Below, piece by piece: positions 10,630 to 18,347 of a DNA stretch of 64,000 bases (the stretch's first letter is position 1; each line of letters begins with the position of its first letter). The stretch comes from Tessaracoccus sp. GTDB lineage: Bacteria > Actinomycetota > Actinomycetes > Propionibacteriales > Propionibacteriaceae. Location: positions 711,477 through 775,476 of the forward strand of contig NZ_JADJNP010000004.1 in the NCBI RefSeq assembly GCF_016714275.1, in the 5' to 3' direction. The translations under genes were made by a program, and so were the position numbers. The notes below the pieces were generated by a model. The model made no database searches and was not told the origin of the DNA. It worked only from the letters and a program-made list of their open reading frames with translations.

Positions 10630-10832
10630 CCCGTGACTCGGTGAGGTCGTGTGCTCTCCATTCGTCGGGACCCGCCGGTCCATGTCGGGTCGGATTGCGC
10701 CCCTGTGGTCGACGATGCCGTGGAGCGGTGGTTCGATGAGATGATACGTGTTGCGGCTCGCGGAAACAGGAGATTACTGTGGAATCCGCGCCGGGTCCGC
10801 CGACGGCGGTGGTGTGAACAACGAAGGCGGGG

Positions 10833-10906
10833 TGGCCAGGGCCGGGGTCGAACCGGCGACCTCTCACTTTTCAGGCGAGCGCTCGTACCAACTGAGCTAC
10901 CTGGCC
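10833..10906 (-). tRNA. tRNA-Phe (anticodon GAA)
   Basis: A 74-nt cloverleaf on the minus strand. Acceptor arms GGCCAGG/CCTGGCC pair fully with discriminator A. The anticodon loop CTGAAAA carries GAA, and the T-arm contains GGTTCGACCCC. Confidence 0.95.
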
Positions 10907-10933
10907 GTGGTCTGACATATCTGTCTGACCGAG

Positions 10934-11007
10934 CGACCCCGACGGGACTCGAACCCGCGACCTCCGCCGTGACAGGGCGGCGCGCTAACCAACTGCGCTA
11001 CGGGGCC
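10934..11007 (-). tRNA. tRNA-Asp (anticodon GTC)
   Basis: A 74-nt cloverleaf. Acceptor GGCCCCG/CGGGGTC has one G-T pair and discriminator G, as expected for Asp. The anticodon stem CCGCC/GGCGG encloses loop CTGTCAC with GTC. The T-arm has GGGTTCGAGTCCC. Confidence 0.95.
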
Positions 11008-11129
11008 AATTTCTTGACCTGCTGGCCAAGCCAGCCCGGTAACTATAGCGTGACTCCGCTGAGCTTGTCACATCCGTCATAAGCCCTTGTCGCCACCGGT
11101 TTGCCTGCTCCCTGGAGGGGGAGACGTCG

Positions 11130-11202
11130 CATCCCCAACGGGATTCGAACCCGTGCTGCCGCCGTGAAAGGGCGGAGTCCTAGGCCGCTAGACGATGGGG
11201 AC
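11130..11202 (-). tRNA. tRNA-Glu (anticodon TTC)
   Basis: A 73-nt cloverleaf. It opens GTCCCCATCGTCTAG like other bacterial tRNA-Glu genes, with anticodon stem CCGCC/GGCGG, loop CTTTCAC carrying TTC, and T-arm GGGTTCGAATCCC. Confidence 0.95.
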
Positions 11203-11375
11203 CAGCGCGCACCAGCATAGGGGCTGGTGCCGTCTTGCTCCAAGCCAGGGGCTGGGCGCCGGAAGGAATGCTAGCAGGATTCGCCGGGCAACGTCGTCGT
11301 CGGCATCGTCTGCTGACAACGTTGAGTCTCGCGCAATGAGCAGCGGATCACGCTCGAAGTTTCGGGTGTCTGGGC

Positions 11376-12741
11376 CTACCCGTAGGTGTTGATGTGGACG
11401 TGGTCGTAGTGGTTGGCGGTGTCGCCGCCGCGGTCCGACATCGAGCGCCAGCCCTCGCCGTTGCGCTGCACCGACCAGATCTTCTGCCCGAAGATGATGT
11501 AGTTGATGTTGAACTTCTTGGCGTTGACGCGGTAGTACTTGGCGATCTCCCAGCCCAGGTCCTGGTTCGACTTGTAGCCCGGGATCATCACATCGACGGC
11601 GCGTCCGGCGGGATGATCAGGGGTGACGTCGCGGCGCCAGCCGTACTGCGTCTTGATCTGCGGGAAGCGGTCCCAGACGTCGCGGGCGATTGCCTGGACG
11701 TTCGCGTTGGCCTTGTCGAGGCCGCTCGACCAGCCGCGGTTCAGGCTATCGCCGCTGCCGCTCGAAGCGCTCCCGGAAGAAGGCTTGCTTGCGGAGAGGT
11801 ACCGGGCCGTCACCCACCTTGTCGCACCGTTGTGCACGATCTGCGCGCGGCCGTCCTTCACGGTTCCGGTCACCTTGACCACGGCGCCTCGGGGCAACTC
11901 ACCGCTGTGGGAGGTGCCTGTGCTGGACTTCCAGATGTTGAGGACCGTCGTCGCGTACTGGGTCGACGTCTTGGGCGTCGACGGCGCCGAGGGGGCGTCG
12001 GTCTTGCTGCCCACGTTGACCAGGTATGCGGCATTCACCCAGCGGACCGCGCCCATCCAGACGATCTGCGCCATCCCGCGGGAGGTCTTGCCTGTGACGT
12101 CAAAGATGGTGCCCTTGGGTGCATCGCCGAGGCTCGCGAACCCGCTCGTCGAGGTCGTGCGGATCATCAGCGCCGTCGTGCCGCGCTTCTGCCCCGTCAC
12201 CTTCGGAAGGGAGGAGCCGGTGCTCGGCGTGCTCTCGGACAGGTAGCTGAGCGACGCCCAGAGCGTCTTGCCGTTGTAGGTCACCTGCGCGTAGTTGCCG
12301 CTGACCTTGCCGGTCAGTGTGAGTTTCGTGCCCTTCGCGCGACCCTCGACACGGAGTCGCGGAGACGGCACCGGTGCGGAGGTTCAGGTTCGCCGTGGCG
12401 TAGCGGGTGCCCTTCGCCGCCGAGTCCGACACGGAACCGGAGTTCGAGGAGGAGCCCTTCAGGTACTGGCTGTATACGTAGGCGGTCTTGCCCTTGTAGG
12501 TGACCTTCGTCCAGCCGTTTGAGCTGCCCTTCGACGGGAGCGAATCGCCGACGGAGAGGACCGCGAGGCTCGAGGAGGAGGTGGAGGGGCCGGAGCGCAC
12601 ATGCACGCGCGCCGTGGCGGTCACCGGCGAGGTGCCCGCGTCCGCGAGTGGACCCGCGGCGAGAGTGCCGAGTCCCTGGACCAGGATCGCCAGCCCCATG
12701 GCGGCGGCAGCCCCCCGGATGCCCTTGACTGCGTTTCTCAC
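11376..12741 (-). pseudogene. Secreted SH3-repeat protein with C-terminal peptidase-like domain, frameshifted
   Basis: Two overlapping frames together give one protein of about 455 residues. The GTG at 12741 with AGGAG just upstream starts a signal peptide (AMGLAILVQGLGTLAAG), then bacterial SH3 repeats (NLNLRTG, GKTAYVYSQYL). The frame breaks near 12355-12375 and resumes with KGTKLTLTGKVSGNYAQVTY, further SH3 repeats and a C-terminal domain like the ARB_07466 group: HPAGRAVDV, INYIIFGQKIW and HYDHVHI, which look like metal-binding residues of a D,D-peptidase fold. Expected role: cell-wall binding and possibly cleavage. The break is a single-base indel, so either a recent pseudogene or a sequence error. 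The C-terminal domain resembles that of the prophage endolysin at 21954-22694. Confidence 0.75.
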
Positions 12742-12765
12742 GTCTCTCCTCGTTGAACTGAATGA

Positions 12766-12809
12766 GGGACGTGCCGCTTCCCCGGGTCGGGTGACCCCGG
12801 CACGTCCCC
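12766..12809 (-). promoter_or_regulatory. Leader hairpin upstream of the SH3-repeat gene
   Basis: GGGACGTGCCG (12766-12776) and CGGCACGTCCC (12799-12809) pair perfectly, and the loop itself can form GGGTC/GACCC. In the minus-strand mRNA it ends about 15 nt before the ribosome site of the GTG at 12741. No U-tract follows, so translational or processing control is more likely than termination. The rest of 12810-13187 shows no gene I can support. Confidence 0.4.
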
Positions 12810-13187
12810 CTTCCGGTGGACAGTAAGAAGGGCGGAGGGTGGTCAGCAACGGCGAGGTTGAGAGTTGCCTGAGAGCCGGTCAGGTGAAACGCCCGGGGAA
12901 GCTGAAAACCACATTTGTGTGATTTTCGGGGTCATGAGTGGCGTTGACTACGGGTTGACTAGGGGTTTATCCCGAGGCCCCAAGGTCGCGGCTCGTACTT
13001 TCGTCGGAGAGGGCCTGGGTCGATCCTCTCAGTTTCGATCCGCCTCAAGTCGACCTTGAGGTTTACCCCGCAGGTTGAGGTTCGAGGTTGAGGGTTTGCG
13101 GACACCCTCGGGCCGGGTCGCGTACGCAAATCTGCGGAGGTTCGCTCAGCTGAGCCATAGGCGGGGTGCCGAGCGGCGATGCTGGTG

Positions 13188-13830
13188 TCAGCGGACCGGG
13201 GCAGGGGCGACCCACGATGCGCGGAGCGTGCTCGTCCATCGGGCGGCGCGACCGAAGGCCTGCTCAGGGACGTAGCCGGCGCGGAGATCCTCCGGCGTGA
13301 GCTGCTCGGCGCCTGTCAGCTCGGCCAGTCGGCGCCGGTCCCCGGGGCCTGCGACCGCGGCGACGACGGAGAGGCCGACGGCGCGGCGGTTGGCGGCCAG
13401 CGTGGTCAGGACGTCGTCGGCGAAGCCGGCCCGCGACGACGACGAGCGGCACCTCCGCGGTTGCCGTGGAGAGGGACGAACAGCTGGCGCATCGCGTCGA
13501 TCTCGCCGTCGACAACGAGGATGCGTGGATTAGGGCAGTCGGCGCCGGAGGTCTGGGTCGCGAAGTCCGGGTGTGCGTGACCGAACCCGAAGCCTCGCCC
13601 TTGTGGGACAGGTCGCCGGCGACTCCGCGCCCGGGCGCGGGCAAGGCATCGACCTCGTCCTGGGTGATGTAGGCGGGGACTTGGGAGTCGACGGCGGGGA
13701 TCCCGCGCTCCGGGGCGGGCTCGCCTTCGCCGGACTCGCGCCGTCGGGCGCGCCTGTCGGCGAGGACGGCGGCTGCGAGCAACCCGCCGCCGACGACGAC
13801 CGCGAGCAGGAACCAGCCCCAGAAATCCAT
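13188..13830 (-). pseudogene. Single-pass membrane protein with GroEL-apical-like region, frameshifted
   Basis: From the ATG at 13830 a membrane helix (FWGWFLLAVVVGGGLLAAAV) leads to an acidic linker, after which the frame shifts near 13590, 13465 and 13445. Read across the breaks, the body gives GHAHPDFATQTSGADCPNPR, ILVVDGEIDAMRQLF, EVPLVVVA, GFADDVLTTLAANRRAVGL and GPGDRRRLAELTG. This resembles the apical domain of GroEL (PLLIIAEDVEGEAL..., GDRRKAML.. ..LTGG). Function unknown. The shifts (one missing and two extra bases) disrupt any product unless they are sequence errors. It lies between the SH3 gene and the tRNA-Lys target. Confidence 0.6.
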
Positions 13831-13866
13831 GCCCCTACAGTGCCACGCGCCGCTACACTCGACACC

Positions 13867-13939
13867 GCCCCTATAGCTCAGTCGGTAGAGCAGTGGACTT
13901 TTAATCCATGGGTCGCGGGTTCGAGCCCCGCTGGGGGCA
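13867..13939 (+). tRNA. tRNA-Lys (anticodon TTT), prophage integration target
   Basis: A 73-nt cloverleaf starting GCCCCTATAGCTCAG, anticodon loop ACTTTTAATC with TTT, T-arm GCGGGTTCGAGCCCCGC and discriminator A. The 32 bases at 13895-13926 recur at 63010-63041. The gene is complete here only because the sequence beyond the repeat, on the prophage side, supplies the 3' T-stem and acceptor strand. Confidence 0.95.
13895..13926 (+). repeat. attL core (32 bp)
   Basis: Identical to 63010-63041. It starts GGACTTTTAATCCATGGG, within the anticodon arm of tRNA-Lys, and ends in the T-loop (GGGTTCGAGC). This marks the left prophage boundary. Confidence 0.92.
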
Positions 13940-13980
13940 CCTAGCCAGAGGCAGTTTGAACGGCGTTCAATGGCTCGGAC

Positions 13981-14001
13981 GTGTAGCCATAGGTGTAGCC
14001 A
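13981..14001 (+). promoter_or_regulatory. Left arm-type integrase site repeats
   Basis: GTGTAGCC occurs twice in direct orientation, spaced 13 nt, about 55 bp inside attL. The same pair occurs in the same orientation at 62893-62922 near attR. This symmetry fits arm sites of a tyrosine recombinase. Confidence 0.6.
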
Positions 14002-14045
14002 ATCGCGCTCCAAGCCTGTCAGACCCTCCGTCCAGAATCCTCCGC

Positions 14046-14360
14046 ATGGGCACGAATCGTCGCTATCCCCACAACGCCGGACGGCTCGCTGAGGAGCGTG
14101 AGATCCGTGAGGCGCGGCAGCATGGCCCGCTCCAGAGCTTGAGTCGGGACCAGCTGGACCTGCACCGGGAGCCGATGACGCGGGCGACGGAGTGGGCGCC
14201 AATCTGGGGTCTGGCATGGGTGCGTTTCGGCGATCGCGATGTGCGGACGACGGTGCGGGTAGAGGTGTGGACCGTGTGCTGGTCGCGTGGCCGTTGGATG
14301 AGCCGTCGGATCGGCGTCGGCGGACGTGGCTGCCGTTGGGGGATGTGGCGGCGCGGGTGA
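14046..14360 (+). CDS. Hypothetical prophage protein near attL
   Basis: A 104-residue basic protein beginning MGTNRRYPHNAGRLAEEREI; no family recognised. The last third in this frame (CWSRGRWMSRRIGVGG...) looks out of frame. The neighbouring frame from about 14262 reads VDRVLVAWPLDEPSDRRRR then TWLPLGDVAARVTVR and ends at a stop shortly after, which is more protein-like. A one- or two-base indel near 14262 is therefore suspected. First plus-strand gene inside the prophage; no clear ribosome site. Confidence 0.45.
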   Translation: MGTNRRYPHNAGRLAEEREIREARQHGPLQSLSRDQLDLHREPMTRATEWAPIWGLAWVRFGDRDVRTTVRVEVWTVCWSRGRWMSRRIGVGGRGCRWGMWRRG

Positions 14361-14387
14361 CGGTGCGGTGAGACGCTCAAAATTTAT

Positions 14388-14428
14388 TACCCTAACCGCT
14401 TGACAGTCACGCGGTTAGGGTATTTAAT
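14388..14428 (+). promoter_or_regulatory. Promoter embedded in a 12-bp palindrome
   Basis: TACCCTAACCGC (14388-14399) and GCGGTTAGGGTA (14411-14422) are a perfect inverted repeat around 11 nt. The loop contains TTGACA (14400-14405). With a 17-bp spacer, TTTAAT (14423-14428) is the -10 box, only 6 nt before the ATG at 14435, so the mRNA should be nearly leaderless. A repressor bound to the palindrome would block both the -35 box and the spacer. Confidence 0.6.
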
Positions 14429-14434
14429 AGAGGT

Positions 14435-14722
14435 ATGAGCAACGCAGACCTGTACACCCGCATCAACGATCTCCGCACCGCCGCAGTGCGGACGGCCTAC
14501 GAGGCCGGGACCCTTAGCCCGGACTTCACCCTCGACGAGCACCTCCGCGCGATCCACCCTCTCACCGCCGACTCCTGGCACGAGGACGAGATCTCTGGGC
14601 GCACCCTTGGCAACCCGAACGCCGACTGGTGCGTCGACATCGTCGATGGCGACCTGGTGCGGGTCTTCGCCGACGGCGACATCGTCGCCGAAGCGGTCAT
14701 CGACGGCGCGGGCTCGCTGTGA
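14435..14722 (+). CDS. Hypothetical accessory protein
   Basis: A 95-residue acidic protein (MSNADLYTRINDLRTAAVRT...) of unrecognised family. It looks soluble: an N-terminal helix followed by a likely beta-rich half (DWCVDIVDGDLVRVFADGD). The start is fixed by AGAGGT just upstream and by the promoter at 14388-14428. It overlaps the next gene by 4 nt (GTGA), so the two are probably translated together. The pair forms an accessory unit beside attL; possible roles include host benefit or superinfection control, but nothing in the sequence shows which. Confidence 0.75.
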   Translation: MSNADLYTRINDLRTAAVRTAYEAGTLSPDFTLDEHLRAIHPLTADSWHEDEISGRTLGNPNADWCVDIVDGDLVRVFADGDIVAEAVIDGAGSL

Positions 14723-15870
14723 TCATCGAGCAGGGCTTCGCGGCGGGCCCGACGGCCTGGCTTGCCGCGGTCGGGCTCATCCATCTGTCTCCGGCGCCGA
14801 TGGACCCGGTCGACGCCTTCGAGTTGGCCAGCTCGCTCGGCCGGGCTCCGCTGGTCAACTCCCGCTGGGTCCGGGTCGGGTCGACCCGGCAGTTGGAGGT
14901 CGACGGGCCGGTGGCCGGGTTCGGGCGGCTGCTGGAGTGGTACGAGCTGCGGTTCAGCCGCGACCTGGCAGAGCAGCCGACGCCGCCGGAGGTCGTAGGC
15001 CGGGATCCGTGGTGGCGTACCCGCGGGCAGGCCAGCGTGCACGGTCTCGGGGCAGCGATCTACTCCGAGCTTGTCGCGATCGACCACGACGTCGACATCG
15101 TTGCCGAGCTGTGCCTCGGAGCCCGGGTGCTATCGACCAGCGCGCTCGCTGGCTGGGTGATCGACCGCCAGTGGGTCACGCTGGAGACCGACGAGGCGCC
15201 GCTCAAGCGCCCACTGATCCGCTATGCCCTGGCCTACATCGGCGCCACGGTCGCGCAGCACTGGCCGGGCCACATGGTCGGCAGCCGCGCCGTCGGGCAC
15301 CTCTGGGACGGCCAACCCGACGACCACCCCCTGCTCGACCACACCGCGATCACGTGGGAGCCGATCCACGACCGGACCGGCCACTACCCGCCGTGGTGGG
15401 GGCCAGGTGAGTACGTCACGATCCCGGCCGCAAGGTGGGCCAACCAAGCCCGGGAACGATGGGAGGACGACTGGGTCCGCTCGGAGATCCTGGGGCGCAC
15501 CGAGGCGAGCCGCGCGTTCCCTGGGCGTCTGCCTGCGCCTCACCTAAGGCGCGGCGCGGGTCCGCTGTGGAGGCGAAGCCTGCTGGAGCTACAGGCGGCG
15601 GCGGTCTCGTCGCCGAGTGGAGCGCGGGCGTCCCGGGCGAAGGCTCCAGGCGCCCCGGAGGTCGGGGACCAGCCTCTCGACATCGCTGGGGTCGCCGAAC
15701 ACACGGGGCTCTCCGTGGCGACGCTGCGCAGCTATCAGCGTGACAAGACGATGCCCAAGGCCGACGGGTCGATGGGGCAGTCGGCATGGTGGTGGGCCTC
15801 GACGATCGACGAGTGGCAGGACGGTCGACCGCCGCGGGGCAGGCCTGCGAAGACGCCCGACGACGATTGA
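14719..15870 (+). CDS. Hypothetical protein with C-terminal HTH-like domain
   Basis: A 383-residue protein starting at the GTG that overlaps the previous stop. Residues 1-300 match no family I recognise and are rich in Trp (RDPWWRTRG, HYPPWWGPGEY). Residues about 315-375 contain LDIAGVAEHTGLSVATLRSY then a wing-like segment, resembling the helix-turn-helix of MerR or excisionase proteins. It could be a regulator or a larger enzyme with a DNA-binding tail. Expressed with the 95-residue gene from the palindromic promoter. Base composition resembles the rest of the prophage. Confidence 0.72.
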   Translation: MIIEQGFAAGPTAWLAAVGLIHLSPAPMDPVDAFELASSLGRAPLVNSRWVRVGSTRQLEVDGPVAGFGRLLEWYELRFSRDLAEQPTPPEVVGRDPWWRTRGQASVHGLGAAIYSELVAIDHDVDIVAELCLGARVLSTSALAGWVIDRQWVTLETDEAPLKRPLIRYALAYIGATVAQHWPGHMVGSRAVGHLWDGQPDDHPLLDHTAITWEPIHDRTGHYPPWWGPGEYVTIPAARWANQARERWEDDWVRSEILGRTEASRAFPGRLPAPHLRRGAGPLWRRSLLELQAAAVSSPSGARASRAKAPGAPEVGDQPLDIAGVAEHTGLSVATLRSYQRDKTMPKADGSMGQSAWWWASTIDEWQDGRPPRGRPAKTPDDD

Positions 15871-15889
15871 GCGCGGCGCGCCGCTGTGA

Positions 15890-16006
15890 GGAGAGCCACC
15901 GCAGGGAACGCACCCTGCCGGCACCGAGCACGTCATCCACAACAAGGACGGCAAGATCGGTGGCTCGAACTCCTACGGGAACGACCCCTACCCGCCCAAG
16001 GGATGA
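15890..16006 (+). pseudogene. C-terminal remnant of a DUF2188-like gene
   Basis: The open frame has no usable start and ends HVIHNKDGKIGG then SNSYGNDPYPPKG and a stop. The last residues are the characteristic end of DUF2188 proteins (HGRDGRI..SYGNDPxPPKG). The N-terminal half is missing, so this is a truncated relic. Confidence 0.55.
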
Positions 16007-16010
16007 GTTA

Positions 16011-16039
16011 GCTCCTCGGTATCCCTAGTACCGAGGAGC
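16011..16039. terminator. Hairpin after the DUF2188 remnant
   Basis: GCTCCTCGGTA (16011-16021) and TACCGAGGAGC (16029-16039) form a perfect 11-bp stem with a 7-nt loop, 5 nt after the stop at 16006. No T-run follows. A second inverted repeat, GGGGTTCTTC/GAAGAACCCC (16055-16064 and 16094-16103), lies just beyond. Together they separate the two accessory units. Confidence 0.55.
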
Positions 16040-16157
16040 CACTCGCGGTGATCTGGGGTTCTTCCCTTCGCCGTATGTGGCTCATCCTAAGACGAAGAAC
16101 CCCGTGGCCGTTGGGTCACGGTGCGGTGACCCCAAAGATAACGACTAGATAACAGTC

Positions 16158-16197
16158 GTCTACCCGACTAGACATCATGAGTCTAGTCGGGTAGACT
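16158..16197 (+). promoter_or_regulatory. Promoter embedded in a 16-bp palindrome
   Basis: GTCTACCCGACTAGAC (16158-16173) and GTCTAGTCGGGTAGAC (16181-16196) are a perfect inverted repeat with a 7-nt loop. TAGACA (16169-16174), 17 nt and TAGACT (16192-16197) read as -35 and -10, 6 nt before the ATG at 16204, again giving a near-leaderless mRNA. The layout matches the element at 14388-14428, and both arms share TACCC/GGGTA. Confidence 0.6.
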
Positions 16198-16203
16198 CAT
16201 GGC

Positions 16204-16758
16204 ATGAGCACGAACCAGTACCGCATCAGCAGCAGGGCCGCCAACCTCTTCATGATCCGCCGCAACGGCGAGCTGGCCGGGTCCGCTACCTCGCAGGCCG
16301 AAGCCGAGGCCAAGGTCGCCGCGATGCGCGCCGACGACGACGCCCTCGCCGCACGCAACGCCGCCCGCCAAGCCAAGGTCGGCGCCTACGCGGCCGCCGG
16401 GCTCCAGATCCGCGCCGACATCCCCAACCGCGCCGCCCGCTACCGCCGCCACACCGGCGTCATCGTGGTCGACGCCGAGGGCCAGACGGTCGCCACCTAC
16501 GCCCACATCGACGAGGTGCCCGAGATCGAGGCCCCCGCCGTCATCGAGACCGCCGAGGCCGAGACGACCACCGAGGCTCCCGCCGTGCCGGTGCGCGGGA
16601 GCATCACCGACGACCAGGTCGCCACCGTCTGGGCCCTGGTTGAGCAGGAACGCCACCTCGGCTCCTGGTTCGCCGGCCCCGACACCCTCGACGGCATCCG
16701 AGCCATGAGCGCCGCCGACGCCGCCGACTACATCCGCTCGATGACCGAGGAGAACTGA
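16204..16758 (+). CDS. Hypothetical accessory protein
   Basis: A 184-residue protein of unrecognised family. It has an N-terminal beta-like part (YRISSRAANLFMIRRNGELA), a long Ala/Glu helix (about 28-60), a linker rich in Glu, Thr, Ala and Pro (about 115-135) and a C-terminal segment with AxHLGSWF-like residues (VEQERHLGSWFAGPDTLDG). The start lies 6 nt from a -10 box in a palindromic promoter. It begins a three-gene unit with spacing of 2 nt and then a 4-nt overlap. Function unknown. Confidence 0.72.
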   Translation: MSTNQYRISSRAANLFMIRRNGELAGSATSQAEAEAKVAAMRADDDALAARNAARQAKVGAYAAAGLQIRADIPNRAARYRRHTGVIVVDAEGQTVATYAHIDEVPEIEAPAVIETAEAETTTEAPAVPVRGSITDDQVATVWALVEQERHLGSWFAGPDTLDGIRAMSAADAADYIRSMTEEN

Positions 16759-16760
16759 CC

Positions 16761-17366
16761 ATGACCGAGCTGAACATCACCGCCCGCGCGCTCCTCGCCC
16801 TGTTCCCGAGCCTGCCGTGGAGCCCCCGGGCGGAGGCTGACCGGCAGACGATCACGATCGAGTCGGTACGCACGAATGCCGAGCTGCTCGCCGAGCAGGA
16901 CTGGGACCTGACCGACGAGACGGTCCGCTACCAGCATGCCGAGGCGATCGAAGCCGGCGAGCGGCGCCCTGGCGAGCACTGGCGGCAGCATTGGGATGTG
17001 TCGATGCCGTCACGCAAGGGCTGGGCCGCGGACTGGAGCGTCGAGGACTGGGCCCGCTATGAGGCCAAGCGGCTCCCGGCGGGATATCTCCCGGTCGCGA
17101 CCGGGGTGGGCGCGTTCCGGCGAGAGGTGCCGTCGGAGGTGATCGCGGGGCTGCGCGCGGAGTGGCTGGCTGGTGACCCGGTCGAGCAGGTGCGGGCCTA
17201 CGCGGCCCGGGTGGATGAGGCTGTGGATGCGCTGCATGCCGCGCAGACCGCGAGGGATGATGCGATCCGCACCGCGCTTGGGGCGGGCGTGCCCGTCGAC
17301 GTCGTCGTGCAGGCCTCCGGTGTGAAGCGGGCCCGAGTGTACCAGATACGGGCAGGCAAGGCGTGA
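16761..17366 (+). CDS. Hypothetical protein with C-terminal HTH-like segment
   Basis: A 201-residue protein. The central part is Trp-rich (EHWRQHWDVSM, GWAADWSVEDWARY). The C-terminus has an Ala-rich helix followed by VPVDVVVQASGVKRARVYQI, which looks like the recognition half of a helix-turn-helix. No family recognised. It follows the previous stop by 2 nt and overlaps the next start by 4 nt (GTGA), so the three genes form one operon. Confidence 0.72.
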   Translation: MTELNITARALLALFPSLPWSPRAEADRQTITIESVRTNAELLAEQDWDLTDETVRYQHAEAIEAGERRPGEHWRQHWDVSMPSRKGWAADWSVEDWARYEAKRLPAGYLPVATGVGAFRREVPSEVIAGLRAEWLAGDPVEQVRAYAARVDEAVDALHAAQTARDDAIRTALGAGVPVDVVVQASGVKRARVYQIRAGKA

Positions 17367-17914
17367 GACCGGAGTTCGGGGCGCCGTCCGGCGTTGGCCG
17401 GTACGGGGTGCTGGACCGCGACGATGACGGGCGCCCGGTCTGTCACGAGTGCGGGCGCGCGTTCGAGCAGCTCGCAACCCACACCCGCACAGCGCACGGG
17501 CTGACGGCAGCACGGTACCGGGAGAAGCATGGTCTGAGCACCCGGACCAGGCTCATCGGCACGGCGACGGCTGCTCGGCTGTCAGAGGCGTGGTACGAGC
17601 ACGAGACCGAGCACCTGGCGCGGCTCGACGCAGCAAGGGACGTCGACGCGGCGCGCGCGGGCAACACCGCGGCCGGGCAGCGGCGGGCGGAGCGGGTAGC
17701 CCGACGTATCGAAGCATCATCGGCGCGGCGCGTGGACCTGATACCGGCCCAGGTTGCCGAGTTGGGCGACCTCACCGACATGCAGGGCTGGGCCGACAGG
17801 GCCCGGGCGCTGATCGAGCGCGACGGCGTTTCACATGCGGCGATCGCTCGGGCAGTCGGCCTGGCGAACGGGTCGGTGGTGTGGAACCGGCTTCGACGCT
17901 ACCCCCCGGTGTAG
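17363..17914 (+). CDS. MucR/Ros-type zinc-finger protein
   Basis: A 183-residue protein. Residues about 25-60 read VCHECGRAFEQLATHTRTAH then GLTAARYREKHGL, the Ros/MucR zinc-finger motif with two Cys and His ligands, found in regulators and in actinophage DNA-binding proteins. An Ala/Arg-rich middle is followed by a C-terminal HTH-like segment (HAAIARAVGLANGSVV). Starts at a GTG overlapping the upstream stop. Likely a DNA-binding regulator of the accessory operon or of phage genes; target unknown. Confidence 0.75.
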   Translation: MRPEFGAPSGVGRYGVLDRDDDGRPVCHECGRAFEQLATHTRTAHGLTAARYREKHGLSTRTRLIGTATAARLSEAWYEHETEHLARLDAARDVDAARAGNTAAGQRRAERVARRIEASSARRVDLIPAQVAELGDLTDMQGWADRARALIERDGVSHAAIARAVGLANGSVVWNRLRRYPPV

Positions 17915-18044
17915 ACTTCCCCGCGCGCTCTCCTCCTCGGAGGAGCTGACCCCACTTGGCATGTCGGGGTTTCCGTGTTCCCCACCCTGGTGGGGTTGGA
18001 GACTCGCGTCCCCACCGCGGCGCCCTGCCCGGGGACGCGAAAAG

Positions 18045-18074
18045 GCCCCCGCTCAGCTGATGCTGAGCGGGGGC
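18045..18074. terminator. Bidirectional terminator between accessory and tail genes
   Basis: GCCCCCGCTCAGC (18045-18057) and GCTGAGCGGGGGC (18062-18074) form a perfect 13-bp stem with a 4-nt loop. On the minus strand it is followed by CTTTTCG, closing the late operon; on the plus strand by TTCCTT. CGCGTCCCC/GGGGACGCG just left (18005-18039) forms a further hairpin. Confidence 0.85.
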
Positions 18075-18101
18075 TTCCTTGTCGGGCCGGCGGTGCCGGG
18101 G

Positions 18102-18344
18102 CTAGACCAGTTGGGCGCCGTCCCAGGTGAGGACCCGGGCCGGGACGAGGCTGGTGCCGCCCCAGATGCGGATGCCGGAGTCGATCCCGGCCGTCACGGT
18201 CACGTGTAGGTAGGACCATGCCGAGTCGCCCGGTGGTAGCCCGTCCCCGACGCGGACATGCAGGTAGGACCAGTCGGAGTCGGCGGTGGCGAGGCCGTCC
18301 CCGACACGGACGTGCTCGTAGGCCCACTCGGAGTCGACAGACAT
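18102..18344 (-). CDS. Small repeat protein at the end of the late operon
   Basis: An 80-residue protein made largely of three near-repeats of the pattern D-S-x-W-x-Y-x-H-V-R-V-G-D-G-L (about residues 4-18, 22-36 and 41-50). The aromatic beta-strand pattern suggests a small beta-structured tail-fibre accessory or carbohydrate-binding unit. It follows the tail protein at 18348-19210 by 3 nt. Family not recognised. Confidence 0.65.
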   Translation of the reverse strand: MSVDSEWAYEHVRVGDGLATADSDWSYLHVRVGDGLPPGDSAWSYLHVTVTAGIDSGIRIWGGTSLVPARVLTWDGAQLV

Positions 18345-18347
18345 GCG

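Noticed and set aside
12742..12960. Possible c-di-AMP (ydaO-type) riboswitch upstream of the SH3-repeat gene
   Set aside because: The gene type and long leader fit, but the conserved late segment (GACAGCTAACC-like) and the required helices were not found; only a strong hairpin is supported.
13955..13969. Short palindrome TTGAAC/GTTCAA near attL as an excisionase site
   Set aside because: Only 6 bp per arm, no second copy near attR, so support is too weak.
13264..14217. One long minus-strand open frame running across tRNA-Lys and attL
   Set aside because: It spans an RNA gene and a recombination junction; only the part from the ATG at 13830 looks like protein.
14719..15870. Resemblance of the opening A-W-L-A-A-V-G-L to CRISPR effector (Csx17/Cas8-type) N-termini
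   Set aside because: Only a short hydrophobic stretch agrees; no cas neighbours or repeats support it.
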